Source: Paludibacterium purpuratum (GTDB lineage Bacteria > Pseudomonadota > Gammaproteobacteria > Burkholderiales > Chromobacteriaceae). Taken from it: 64,000 nucleotides of DNA. This document shows positions 31,107 through 39,922 of this stretch, one piece after another. The DNA lies in the NCBI RefSeq assembly GCF_004363805.1, contig NZ_SNZP01000013.1:62001-126000 (forward strand). Reading direction: 5' to 3'. The notes beneath the pieces were generated by a model. The model saw only the letters and a list, made by a program, of their open reading frames with translations. It made no database searches and was not told where the DNA came from. A program made the translations under genes and the position numbers. Within the stretch, counting starts at the first letter, position 1; each line of letters opens with the position of its first letter.

Positions 31107-32507
31107 ATGACAATGCAACAAAAACTGCTGGCGGGGCTACTGCTCCTTGTGCCGATGGCGGCGCAAGCGGCCACGCTCGATGGCGCAAGCCTGAGTCTGC
31201 TGTGGGGGCTGCCCTTTGCCGCCATCCTGCTGTCGATTGCGCTGTTTCCGATGTTTGCCGAGTCCATTTGGCATCATCACTTCGGCAAGATCGTGGCAGT
31301 GTTTACGCTGGCCTTCCTGCTGCCGTTCGTCTCGTGGTTCGGCATCGAGGCGATGCTCGGGCTGTTGGCGCACGCGCTGTTGACCGAGTACTTACCCTTC
31401 CTGATTCTGTTGTTGACGCTGTATACGCTGTCGGGCGGGATCTTGCTCACCGGGCGGCTGCATGCCACACCGGCACTCAACACCCGCATCCTGGCGCTCG
31501 GCGCGTTGCTCGCGCCGGTCATGGGCACCACCGGCGCCGCCATGCTGCTGATCAGACCGCTGTTGCGCGCCAACAAGGGCCGGCATCACAAGGTCCATGT
31601 GGTGGTGTTCTTCATTTTCCTGGTGGCCAATATCGGCGGCGGACTGACGCCGCTCGGCGATCCGCCGCTGTTTCTCGGCTTTCTCAACGGCGTGAGCTTT
31701 CAGTGGACCTTCCGCCATATGTTGGCCCCGGTACTGGTGGCGGTGGCTCTGTTGTTGGCGATGTTCTATTTTCTCGACCGGCACTATTTCCGCAAGGAGC
31801 GCCAGCAGCATCCGACGCATGGGCCGGACGAACCGCTGCGCCTGTCCGGGCGGATCAACCTGCTGTTGTTGATGTTTGCCATCTGCGCCGTGCTGTTGTC
31901 CGGGGTGTGGAAACCCGGCATCGAGCTGTCGCTGTTCGGCGTGCACTTGCCGCTGCAGGACATGGTACGAGATGCGATGTTGCTGCTGCTTACCGGACTG
32001 TCGCTCTGGCTTACGCCACGCTGGGTGCGTGCCGGCAACGAATTCAATTGGCATCCGATCGCCGAGGTGGCCAAGCTGTTCGCCGGCATCTTCATCACCA
32101 TCGCGCCGGTGATCGCCATGCTGCGCGCCGGCCACGCCGGACCGCTGGCCAGCTTGTCGCGGTTGGTGACCCTCCCGTCCGGACAGCCTCACGATCCGGC
32201 CTACTTCTGGATGACCGGCTTACTGTCGAGTTTCCTCGACAACGCACCGACCTACCTGGTGTTTTTCAATATGGCGGCCGGCGACGCGCACATCCTGATG
32301 GGGCGGTTGTCCTCGACCCTGCAGGCGATCTCCATGGGTGCGGTTTTCATGGGGGCGATGACCTATATCGGCAATGCGCCCAACTTCATGATCAAGAGCA
32401 TCGCCAGTCATCATCGCGTCAGAATGCCGAGCTTCTTCGCTTACCTCGGCTGGTCTTGCACCTTTCTGCTGCCGGTGTTTGTGCTGTTGACGCTGCTGTT
32501 CTTTTGA
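31107..32507 (+). CDS. Sodium:proton antiporter of the NhaD/CitMHS-like (IT superfamily) type
   Basis: 466 residues with a putative signal-like first segment and about 11-12 transmembrane helices. Signature loops are FVANIGGGLTPLGDPPLFLGFL-like (LVANIGGGLTPLGDPPL) and SSFLDNAPTYLVFFN, the paired re-entrant motifs of the IT superfamily. This family is variously labelled NhaD-type Na+/H+ antiporter or putative citrate transporter; ion versus carboxylate specificity cannot be settled by reading. It is a single gene, with a long GC-rich hairpin just after it. Confidence 0.8.
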   Translation: MTMQQKLLAGLLLLVPMAAQAATLDGASLSLLWGLPFAAILLSIALFPMFAESIWHHHFGKIVAVFTLAFLLPFVSWFGIEAMLGLLAHALLTEYLPFLILLLTLYTLSGGILLTGRLHATPALNTRILALGALLAPVMGTTGAAMLLIRPLLRANKGRHHKVHVVVFFIFLVANIGGGLTPLGDPPLFLGFLNGVSFQWTFRHMLAPVLVAVALLLAMFYFLDRHYFRKERQQHPTHGPDEPLRLSGRINLLLLMFAICAVLLSGVWKPGIELSLFGVHLPLQDMVRDAMLLLLTGLSLWLTPRWVRAGNEFNWHPIAEVAKLFAGIFITIAPVIAMLRAGHAGPLASLSRLVTLPSGQPHDPAYFWMTGLLSSFLDNAPTYLVFFNMAAGDAHILMGRLSSTLQAISMGAVFMGAMTYIGNAPNFMIKSIASHHRVRMPSFFAYLGWSCTFLLPVFVLLTLLFF

Positions 32508-32517
32508 TTCCGGTGCG

Positions 32518-32544
32518 GCGGCGTCGCAGTTTCTGCGGCGCCGC
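32518..32544 (+). terminator. Hairpin after the NhaD-type gene
   Basis: GCGGCGTCGCAG (32518-32529), loop TTT, CTGCGGCGCCGC (32533-32544): 12-bp stem with one G-U pair. No T-run follows, so termination may be partial and mpl may receive readthrough. Confidence 0.5.
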
Positions 32545-32615
32545 GGGAAATCCGGTTGAGAGGGGGGCTATTCCCGCGTAAGCTACCGGCTTTAATTGTT
32601 TTCGCTGTTTACCCT

Positions 32616-33989
32616 ATGCATATCCACATCCTCGGTATCTGCGGTACCTTCATGGGCGGTGTCGCCGCCCTGGCTCGCGAATCCGGCCATCGGGTTACCG
32701 GTTGCGATGCCAACGTCTATCCGCCGATGAGCACCCAGTTGGAGGCCATGGGCATCGAATTGATTCAGGGCTTCGATGCCGCGCAGGCCGATATCGGCGC
32801 CGACATGTTCGTGGTCGGCAACGTGGTCACGCGCGGCAAGCCGTTGATGGAGGAGATCCTTAACCGTGGCCTGCCGTACTGCTCCGGGCCGCAGTGGCTG
32901 GCCGAGCATGTGCTGCGCGACCGCTGGGTGCTTGCCGTGGCCGGCACGCACGGCAAAACCACCACCAGCTCGATGCTGGCCTGGATTCTTGAACATGCCG
33001 GCCTGGCGCCGGGCTTCCTGATCGGCGGCATTCCGCAGAACTTCGGCGTGTCGGCGCGCATGCCGGGCCGGCCGACGCAGGATCCGGCAAGTCTCAGCCC
33101 ATTCTTCGTCATCGAGGCCGACGAATACGATACGGCCTTCTTCGACAAGCGGTCCAAGTTCGTGCATTACCACCCGCGGACGGCCATTCTCAACAACCTG
33201 GAATACGATCACGCCGACATTTTCGCCGACCTGGCGGCCATCGAGACGCAATTCCACCACCTGGTGCGCACCATTCCCGCCAACGGCCGCATTGTGGTCA
33301 ATGGACGCGAAGAGAGCCTCGCGCGCGTGCTGGCACAGGGCTGCTGGACGCCGGTCGAGTCGTTCGGCGTGGCCGGCGGTTGGCAGGCAGGGCCGAGCGA
33401 CGATCAAGGACACTTCGACGTCCTGTTCGACGGACAGCGGCAGGGGCGTGTCGCCTGGGAACTGTTGGGCGAGCACAACCGCATGAATGCCTTGGCGGCG
33501 ATCGCCGCCGCGCGTCATGTCGGCGTAACGGCGCAAACCGCCATCGAGGCGCTGACGCATTTCCGCAATGTGAAACGCCGTATGGAAGTTCGCGGCGAGG
33601 TAAATGGCATTACGGTTTACGACGACTTCGCCCACCACCCGACGGCGATCGCCACCACGGTTGCAGGGCTGCGCAGCAAGGTGGGTTCGGCGCGCATCCT
33701 GGCCGTGCTCGAACCGCGCTCGAATACCATGAAGCTCGGCACCATGAAGGACGCTTTGCCACAGGCACTCGCCGATGCCGACTTGGTGTTCTGTTCGGCG
33801 GCAGGGCTCGGCTGGCATCCGGCCGAAGCGTTGGCGCCGCTGGGCGAACGTGCGCGAACCTTCGACGATTTCGAGTCAATGTTGACGGCGATTCTGCAAA
33901 CCGCCCGGCCGGGGGATCAACTGCTGGTCATGAGTAACGGCGGCTTCAACGGCATCCACCAGAAACTGCTGGATGGTTTGAAATCGTAG
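32616..33989 (+). CDS. mpl: UDP-N-acetylmuramate:L-alanyl-gamma-D-glutamyl-meso-diaminopimelate ligase
   Basis: 457 residues, the E. coli Mpl length. It recycles cell-wall tripeptide by joining it to UDP-MurNAc. The MurC-like N-terminal domain reads HIHILGICGTFMGGVAALARESGH, followed by the ATP loop AGTHGKTTTSSMLAWILE. Next come the central EADEYDTAFFDKRSKFVHY and C-terminal YDDFAHHPTAIATTVAGLR. The ATG at 32616 matches the family start; the ORF extends back to 32556. It is convergent with the transporter gene. Confidence 0.95.
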   Translation: MHIHILGICGTFMGGVAALARESGHRVTGCDANVYPPMSTQLEAMGIELIQGFDAAQADIGADMFVVGNVVTRGKPLMEEILNRGLPYCSGPQWLAEHVLRDRWVLAVAGTHGKTTTSSMLAWILEHAGLAPGFLIGGIPQNFGVSARMPGRPTQDPASLSPFFVIEADEYDTAFFDKRSKFVHYHPRTAILNNLEYDHADIFADLAAIETQFHHLVRTIPANGRIVVNGREESLARVLAQGCWTPVESFGVAGGWQAGPSDDQGHFDVLFDGQRQGRVAWELLGEHNRMNALAAIAAARHVGVTAQTAIEALTHFRNVKRRMEVRGEVNGITVYDDFAHHPTAIATTVAGLRSKVGSARILAVLEPRSNTMKLGTMKDALPQALADADLVFCSAAGLGWHPAEALAPLGERARTFDDFESMLTAILQTARPGDQLLVMSNGGFNGIHQKLLDGLKS

Positions 33990-33998
33990 GAAGGTAGG

Positions 33999-34022
33999 GT
34001 GCAATGCCTGTGGCATTGCGCC
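33999..34022. terminator. Hairpin between convergent mpl and the transporter gene
   Basis: GCAATGCC (34001-34008), loop TGT, GGCATTGC (34012-34019). It resembles the GTGCAATGCC...GGCATTGC type of dispersed REP-like hairpin seen in many proteobacteria, but I see no other copy in this window. It may act as a bidirectional terminator. Confidence 0.45.
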
Positions 34023-34035
34023 GAAGCGGAGGGGG

Positions 34036-35289
34036 CTACAGGTGCGTACCCACCCAGTAGCTGACCATCACCAAGAGGCCCGCCAGCAGTACCAGTACAC
34101 TGGCCCGTTCGCGATAGATCGCCAAACGCGGTACGCGGCGGAATATGTAGACCGGCATCACATAGCAGACCAGCGCGATGATCGGCGCGGCCACCATGCC
34201 GATCAGCGCCAGGATCGATGGGTCGGCCAGCGCGAATCCCCACAGCGGTAGGGCAATCGCCAAGGTGGTGATCCACTCCAGCGAGTGGAGTCCGTGCGGA
34301 TGTTGCTGCTGGCGCCGCCATTGGCCGAGCAGGCCGATCAGACCGTTGCGCGCGCCGAGAAAGGCCGAAAAGTACGAGTGCAGGATGGTGGCGAATGCCA
34401 ACAGCGGAAGGCTGTAGCGCAATAGGCGCGGCTTGATGTGCAGGGACATCAGCGTCAGCACGTCGATGTTGTGTTGCAATGCGAAGGTCAAGTCGTGTTG
34501 TTCGGTGGCCAGCACGCAGGAGAAGGTGAAGAACAGTACGAACACCAACAGCATCAGGCTGCTCCAGTACACGGCGCGGTCGCTACGACGCATCGCCACG
34601 CGCGCGTCCGGGTAGTGGCGCCGGTAGGAGGCCGCCAGCATGGCGCAAATCGGCGAAAAATCCATACTGAAATACAGGATCGGCACGATCAGCAACAGAC
34701 TCTTGCTCAAAGCCCAGGCGTCGGGCACCTGCGCGAACATCGCCGGGTTCCAGCTCGGAATCAGGTAGATCGACAGGAACAACAGCGCGGCGATCAGCGG
34801 AAAGGCGATGCCCGAGGTGATGCGCAGGATGGCGCTTTCGCCGGCGGTCAGCATGACCGCCGATAGGCCCAGTGCGATCAGTAGGCACAGAATCGGCCGC
34901 GGCATGGCTTCCAGGCCGAGCTGGTTTTCGATATACGTGGCGGCGATGTTGATCATGCCGGTGGCGAATGCCACCACCAGTGCCAAGTAGAACATCAAGT
35001 AGAGCAGGCTGACCGCCAGGCCGGCTGCGCCGCCCAAGTCGTCCTCCACCACCTGAGGCAGTTCGCAAGGTTGCTTGTGGGTGACGACCAAGTGCGTCAG
35101 TGTGCGATGCGAAAGCCAAACCACCGGAAAACTGACGCAGCTGAGAATCAGCACCGGCCAGATGCCGCCGAATCCCGCTTGGATCGGTAGAAAGAGTATG
35201 CCGGCGCCCACGGCGGTGCCGAACAAGGTGAGAATCCACTCCACATCGTGCTGGGTCGTGCCAGCTTTCATCCCGGCCGGTATATTCAT
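34036..35289 (-). CDS. HAAAP-family amino acid transporter (serine/threonine type)
   Basis: 417 residues with about 11 transmembrane helices. The N-terminus EWILTLFGTAVGAGILFLPIQAGFGGIWP is the signature of the hydroxy/aromatic amino acid permease family, as in SdaC and TdcC. The central YFSMDFSPICAMLAASYRRHYP and the C-terminal SILALIGMVAAPIIALVCYVMPVY also fit. Proton-coupled serine or threonine import is the usual activity of this branch; the exact substrate is inferred. It lies downstream of pflB on the same strand, 173 bp away, as tdcC-like and pfl-like genes sometimes do. That gap (35290-35462) has no gene. Confidence 0.85.
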   Translation of the reverse strand: MNIPAGMKAGTTQHDVEWILTLFGTAVGAGILFLPIQAGFGGIWPVLILSCVSFPVVWLSHRTLTHLVVTHKQPCELPQVVEDDLGGAAGLAVSLLYLMFYLALVVAFATGMINIAATYIENQLGLEAMPRPILCLLIALGLSAVMLTAGESAILRITSGIAFPLIAALLFLSIYLIPSWNPAMFAQVPDAWALSKSLLLIVPILYFSMDFSPICAMLAASYRRHYPDARVAMRRSDRAVYWSSLMLLVFVLFFTFSCVLATEQHDLTFALQHNIDVLTLMSLHIKPRLLRYSLPLLAFATILHSYFSAFLGARNGLIGLLGQWRRQQQHPHGLHSLEWITTLAIALPLWGFALADPSILALIGMVAAPIIALVCYVMPVYIFRRVPRLAIYRERASVLVLLAGLLVMVSYWVGTHL

Positions 35290-35462
35290 TTGATCTTATT
35301 GGTTTGCCTGTGTGATTGCCGGTTGTGCTCGTTGATTGCGAGGGCGCGGCAGATGTCGGCGTCAGTATAGCCTGGAACGAGCCCATGCCGCAGCCAAACC
35401 CGGAGCAGGCACATGGCAAATGTCGGTGCCGTGCCTGTCCGGTTGTCTACCGCGAGTGCCCC

Positions 35463-37718
35463 CTACATGGCGGCGTGGAAGGTGCGGTGGATGACGTCCA
35501 ACTGTTGCTCGCGCGACAGCTTGACGAAGTTCACCGCATAGCCGGATACCCGGATCGTCAGTTGCGGGTATAGCTCCGGATGCTCCATGGCATCTTCCAG
35601 TTTCGCCCGATCCAGCACGTTGACGTTGACATGGAAGCCGCCGGCGCAGCAATAACCGTCCAGGCAGGCAGATAGATTGGCGATCCGTTCGGATAGCGTG
35701 TGGCCCAGTGCATCCGGCGTGGCCGAGGCGGTCCAACTGATACCGTCTTGCGCATCGTCGTAGGGCAGCTTGGCCACCGAGGCGCCGGCGGCGACGAAAC
35801 CCAGGTGGTCGCGGCCGTTCATCGGGTTGGCGCCCGGTGCGAACGGTTCGCCGGCGCGGCGGCCATCCGGCGTATTGCCGGTCTTCTTGCCGTATACCAC
35901 ATTGGACGTGATGGTCAGCACCGACTGGGTCGGCATGGCTTGGCGATAGGTCTTTTGCCGCCGCACCTTGTCCATGAAACGATGCACCAGATCCACGGCG
36001 ATCTGGTCGACTCGGTCGTCGTTGTTGCCGAAGGCAGGGTAGGTGCCGTCGATCTCGAAATCCACCGCCAGACCCTGCTCGTTGCGCAGAATACGCACCT
36101 TGGCGTATTTGATGGCGGACAGCGAGTCGGCGGCCACCGACAGGCCGGCAATGCCGCAAGCCATGGTGCGCAGGATGTCGCGGTCGTGCAGCGCCATTTC
36201 GATGCGCTCGTAGGCGTACTTGTCGTGCATGTAGTGGATGCAGTTGAGTGCCTTGACGTAAGTGCGCGCCAGCCAATCGAGCAGCAGATCGTATTTGATC
36301 ATCACTTCGTTGAAATCGAGTAGCTCACCCGAGATCGGGGTGAAGCCGCGCGCCACGCGCACGCCGGATTTCTCGTCCACGCCACCGTTGATCGCATACA
36401 GCAGCGCCTTGGCCAGGTTGGCGCGCGCGCCGAAGAACTGCATCTGCTTGCCGATGCGCATGGCCGAGACGCAGCAGGCGATGCCGTAGTCGTCGCCCCA
36501 GTGCGGGCGCATGACGTCGTCGCTCTCGTACTGGATCGAACTGGTGTCGATCGAGGCCTTGGCGCAGAAATCCTTGAAGCCCTGCGGCAGATGTTCCGAC
36601 CACAGCACCGTCAGGTTCGGCTCCGGTGCCGGACCCAGATTGAATAGCGTATTGAGGAAGCGGAAGCTGTTCTTGGTCACCAGTGTGCGGCCGTCCATGG
36701 CCATGCCGCCGATGCTTTCGGTCACCCAGGTCGGGTCGCCGGAGAACAGTTCGTTGTACTCCGGCGTACGCAGGAAGCGCACGATACGCAGCTTGATCAC
36801 CAGGTCGTCGATCAGCTCCTGCGCGCGTTCCTCGTCAAGCCGACCCGCGTTCAGGTCGCGCTGGAGGTAGACGTCGAGGAAGGTGGAGACGCGGCCAAGC
36901 GACATGGCGGCGCCGTTTTGTTCTTTGATGGCCGCAAGGTAGCCGAAGTACAGCCATTGCACCGCTTCTTGCGCACTGTGCGCCGGGCGGCCGATATCGA
37001 AGCCGTAGCTCGCCGCCATGCTCTTGAGTTCGCCTAGTGCGCGATATTGTTCCGACAACTCTTCGCGCAGCCGGATCACGTCCTCGGTGAAGTCGCGCTC
37101 GTCCAGTTCGTCATACAGCGCTTGCCGGTCGGCGATCAAGCGGTCGATACCGTACAGGGCCACGCGGCGGTAGTCGCCGATGATGCGGCCACGGCCATAG
37201 GCGTCCGGCAAGCCGGTGATGATGCCCGACTTGCGCGCGGCGCGAATTTCCGCGTTATAGGCATCGAAAGTGCCTTGGTTGTGATCCTTGCGATAGCGGC
37301 TGAAGACATCCTTCAGCGTCGGGTCGAGTTGGTAGCCGTAGGCGTTGAGCGCCGTCTCGACCATCCGGATGCCGGAGAAGGGCATGATGGCACGTTTGAG
37401 CGGCGCGTCGGTCTGTAGACCGACGATCAACTCCCGCTCCTTGAGGATATAGCCCGGACCATAGGCGGTGATACCGGCGCCGACGTCGGTGCTGACGTCC
37501 AACACGCCTTTTTCCCGTTCTTGTTTGAGCAGTGGAGTCAGCGCTTCCCAGACGGCACGGGTGCGGCTGCTTGCGCCGGATAGAAAGCCCGCATCGCCGG
37601 TATAGGGCGTGATGTTCAGTTGGATGAAGTCGCGTACATCGATGGCATGTTGCCAGTTGCCGGGCTGGAAACCTTCCCAAGGATCTAACGATGCTGCGGC
37701 ACGGTCGGTGGTAAGCAT
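35463..37718 (-). CDS. pflB: Formate C-acetyltransferase (pyruvate formate-lyase)
   Basis: 751 residues, a glycyl-radical enzyme converting pyruvate and CoA to acetyl-CoA and formate without oxygen. The paired catalytic cysteines C415-C416 are in [12 protein letters not shown], and the radical glycine is G726 in [25 protein letters not shown] and [20 protein letters not shown] support PFL over glycerol dehydratase-type relatives. AGGAGAGG precedes the ATG. No pflA (activating enzyme) or focA is in the window, although PflB is inactive without an activase. An atypical PilZ gene is 36 nt upstream. Confidence 0.96.
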   Translation of the reverse strand: MLTTDRAAASLDPWEGFQPGNWQHAIDVRDFIQLNITPYTGDAGFLSGASSRTRAVWEALTPLLKQEREKGVLDVSTDVGAGITAYGPGYILKERELIVGLQTDAPLKRAIMPFSGIRMVETALNAYGYQLDPTLKDVFSRYRKDHNQGTFDAYNAEIRAARKSGIITGLPDAYGRGRIIGDYRRVALYGIDRLIADRQALYDELDERDFTEDVIRLREELSEQYRALGELKSMAASYGFDIGRPAHSAQEAVQWLYFGYLAAIKEQNGAAMSLGRVSTFLDVYLQRDLNAGRLDEERAQELIDDLVIKLRIVRFLRTPEYNELFSGDPTWVTESIGGMAMDGRTLVTKNSFRFLNTLFNLGPAPEPNLTVLWSEHLPQGFKDFCAKASIDTSSIQYESDDVMRPHWGDDYGIACCVSAMRIGKQMQFFGARANLAKALLYAINGGVDEKSGVRVARGFTPISGELLDFNEVMIKYDLLLDWLARTYVKALNCIHYMHDKYAYERIEMALHDRDILRTMACGIAGLSVAADSLSAIKYAKVRILRNEQGLAVDFEIDGTYPAFGNNDDRVDQIAVDLVHRFMDKVRRQKTYRQAMPTQSVLTITSNVVYGKKTGNTPDGRRAGEPFAPGANPMNGRDHLGFVAAGASVAKLPYDDAQDGISWTASATPDALGHTLSERIANLSACLDGYCCAGGFHVNVNVLDRAKLEDAMEHPELYPQLTIRVSGYAVNFVKLSREQQLDVIHRTFHAAM

Positions 37719-37754
37719 GGAACCTCTCCTAAAATCGGTGCCACGGGGCTGCCC

Positions 37755-38267
37755 CTAGCGTGCCAGGATGCCTCGGCGGTGGCGCCGGAAAACCCATTTC
37801 TCCCACAGGTGCAAGGTGAACTCGTCGAGTGCCGGCAGGATGTCCAGCGTGATCTGATGTTGCCCGCCCTCTATCGGCACGCTGGCGCTGACGGTCGCCG
37901 CCAGATAGAGCACCAGCGCCGAATCGGCGTGCGGGAACATCTCGATCCGCAGTTTTTCGCCCAGCGTGTACGGGTGCTGCGAGAGCCAGCCGATCGCGTC
38001 GAGCCCGACGCGGCAGGAGGTCAGCATCGGCCGTTCCGGATAGCGCGACAGTAGGCTGACTTCCAGTGCCAGATCCAACTTGGCTTCCAAGCGTTGCAAG
38101 AGCGGATCGGTGTTTTCCACGCTGTCGACCGGCGCCGCCAGGACGCGAAGCGCCAGCCGGGTTTCCCGTACCTGTTGCGGCGTGCAGGCACTTTGCGCCA
38201 TCGGGATGGCGGCGAAGGGGAGCTCGGCATCGAAACTGGCGGTGGTAAGCGTTGGCAGCGGTGACAT
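37755..38267 (-). CDS. Atypical PilZ domain protein (tPilZ, possible c-di-GMP receptor)
   Basis: 170 residues. The pattern fits the atypical PilZ (tPilZ) family: a helical N-terminal part with LALRVLAAPVDSVENTDPLLQRLEAKLDLALEVSLLSRY; then strands TSCRVGLDAIGWLSQHPYTLGEKLRIEMFPH and LVLYLAATVSASV; then the ending LDEFTLHLWEKWVFRRHRRGILAR. The RxxxR and D/NxSxxG motifs of canonical PilZ are not evident, as expected for this subfamily, so c-di-GMP binding is uncertain. It sits between serB and pflB on the same strand and is probably co-transcribed with pflB. Confidence 0.72.
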   Translation of the reverse strand: MSPLPTLTTASFDAELPFAAIPMAQSACTPQQVRETRLALRVLAAPVDSVENTDPLLQRLEAKLDLALEVSLLSRYPERPMLTSCRVGLDAIGWLSQHPYTLGEKLRIEMFPHADSALVLYLAATVSASVPIEGGQHQITLDILPALDEFTLHLWEKWVFRRHRRGILAR

Positions 38268-38315
38268 GTTTTCCTCGAACCTATTCCATATTCATTGAAG
38301 CATAATCGGTGAAAT

Positions 38316-39170
38316 TTAGCGGAACAAACGCAAGATGCCATCCAGGCCGCCGGCATTGATGGTCGCATCCGCCTGCGCGCGCACCACCGGCTTGGCATGG
38401 AATGCCACGCCAATGCCGGCTTCGGTCAGCATCTTCAAATCGTTGGCGCCGTCGCCGACCGCCAGCACCTGGTCGGCTCGCAGTCCCAGGCGTTCGCGCG
38501 TCTCGATCAGCAGCTCGCGCTTGGCATCGGCATCGACGATTCGTCCCTGCACGCGGCCGGTCAGCTTGCCGTCGCGCACTTCCAGTTGGTTGGCGAAGCT
38601 GTAGTCGAGTCCAAGATGCTGCTGAAGCCGGTCGGTGAAGTAGGTGAAGCCGCCGGAAACCAGCATGAATTTCACGCCGTGCTGCCGACAGGCGGCGACA
38701 AGCCGCTCCGCGCCGGGCGTCAAGCGCACCCGCTCAGCATAGACCTGTTCCAGCGCCGCGGCATCGAGTCCGGCCAAGAGCGCGACGCGTTCGACCAGCG
38801 AGGCGGAAAAATCGAGTTCGCCGCGCATCGAACGTTCGGTGATCGCCGCCACCTGCGCTTTCAGGCCTTGCATGTCGGCGATCTCATCGATGCACTCGAT
38901 GGTGATCAGCGTCGAGTCCATATCCGAGACGACCAGTCCCAGGTCGGCAAAGCGCATGTCGGATGGTAACCAGCCCGCGTCCCACGACCAGTCGTGGCAG
39001 AGCTCGGCAACGATCGCGCGCGCGCCGGTACTGGCGCCAGCCAGCCGTGCCTGGGTCGGCTCGGGGCGTTCGATGGCGTGGGCGGCAGTCAGTTCGACCA
39101 GCCGGGAAAGCCGCGCGTCGTCGAGCGGCTCGGCGGATTGCACAACCAGGGTAGTAGCGTTTGCGGTCAT
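38316..39170 (-). CDS. serB: Phosphoserine phosphatase
   Basis: 284 residues from MTANATTLVVQSAEP (39170). HAD-family enzyme for the last step of serine biosynthesis. The nucleophile block is LVVSDMDSTLITIECIDEIAD, followed by LVSGGFTYFTDRLQ, GRIVDADAKRELL and AVGDGANDLKMLTEAGIGVAFHAKP. The N-terminal 75 residues form a degenerate ACT-like domain, as in other proteobacterial SerB. The ORF extends upstream into the queE region and is rejected there. No clear Shine-Dalgarno precedes this ATG, so the start is the best family match rather than proven. Confidence 0.94.
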   Translation of the reverse strand: MTANATTLVVQSAEPLDDARLSRLVELTAAHAIERPEPTQARLAGASTGARAIVAELCHDWSWDAGWLPSDMRFADLGLVVSDMDSTLITIECIDEIADMQGLKAQVAAITERSMRGELDFSASLVERVALLAGLDAAALEQVYAERVRLTPGAERLVAACRQHGVKFMLVSGGFTYFTDRLQQHLGLDYSFANQLEVRDGKLTGRVQGRIVDADAKRELLIETRERLGLRADQVLAVGDGANDLKMLTEAGIGVAFHAKPVVRAQADATINAGGLDGILRLFR

Positions 39171-39250
39171 CGGCGTCGAAAGAGGGATCGGGCCAACGAT
39201 TATGTCACGCCCGCCGTTGGATGACATCTTTCTATCGAGCGAAAAATACT

Positions 39251-39270
39251 CGCCCCCGGGGCAGGGGGCG
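39251..39270 (-). terminator. Possible terminator after queE
   Basis: CGCCCCC (39251-39257) and GGGGGCG (39264-39270) form a 7-bp stem around six bases. On the minus strand it is followed by AGTATTTTT. It lies 12 nt past the queE stop and before serB. Confidence 0.5.
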
Positions 39271-39282
39271 ATGGCGCCGACA

Positions 39283-39912
39283 TCAGCGAATGCGGATCGT
39301 TTTGTGAGTCTGCAGCGACAGGCGCCAGCGAGGGTGCGCCAGGCAATAGGCGATGGCGGCTTGCAGATTGGCGTCGGCATCCGGCCCATCCATCGGCTGC
39401 AGATACCAGTGGGTGAAGTCGAGGTGCTCGAAGGTTTCGGGCAGGGCGGTCTGCTGTGGGTAGACCAGCTTGAGCTCGCTGCCGGAGGTCTGCCGCAGCG
39501 GCGCGCCGGCCTTGGGGCTGACGCAGAGCCAGTCGATGCCCTGCGGGGCGACAACGGTGCCGTTGGTCTCCACCGCCACCTCGAAGCCGCGTGCATGCAG
39601 CGCGTCGATCAGGGGGGCGTCCAGTTGCAACAGCGGCTCGCCGCCGGTACAGACCACGTAGGGCCGGCCTTGATTGCGATCCGGCCAGGCGGCGGCGACG
39701 CGCTCGGCCAGCGCTTCGGCGTCGGCGAACTTGCCGCCGTCCGGGCCGGTGCCGACGAAGTCGGTATCGCAGAATTGGCAGATGGCCTGGGCGCGATGAC
39801 GCTCCTTGCCGCTCCACAGGTTACAGCCGGCAAAGCGGCAGAACACCGCGGCGCGGCCGGTCTGTCCGCCCTCGCCCTGCAGCGTGTAGAAGATTTCCTT
39901 GACGGTGTACAT
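39283..39912 (-). CDS. queE: 7-carboxy-7-deazaguanine synthase
   Basis: 209 residues, a radical SAM enzyme. It rearranges 6-carboxy-tetrahydropterin into 7-carboxy-7-deazaguanine for queuosine biosynthesis. The start MYTVKEIFYTLQGEGGQTGRAAVFCRFAGCNLW is diagnostic. The cluster cysteines are C31 and the CQFC pair in QAICQFCDTDF, so this is the CX14CX2C form of QueE. VVCTGGEPLLQLD and SPKAG complete the fold. It is the third gene of queC-queD-queE, 10 nt after queD. Confidence 0.96.
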   Translation of the reverse strand: MYTVKEIFYTLQGEGGQTGRAAVFCRFAGCNLWSGKERHRAQAICQFCDTDFVGTGPDGGKFADAEALAERVAAAWPDRNQGRPYVVCTGGEPLLQLDAPLIDALHARGFEVAVETNGTVVAPQGIDWLCVSPKAGAPLRQTSGSELKLVYPQQTALPETFEHLDFTHWYLQPMDGPDADANLQAAIAYCLAHPRWRLSLQTHKTIRIR

Positions 39913-39922
39913 GGCGTTCTCT

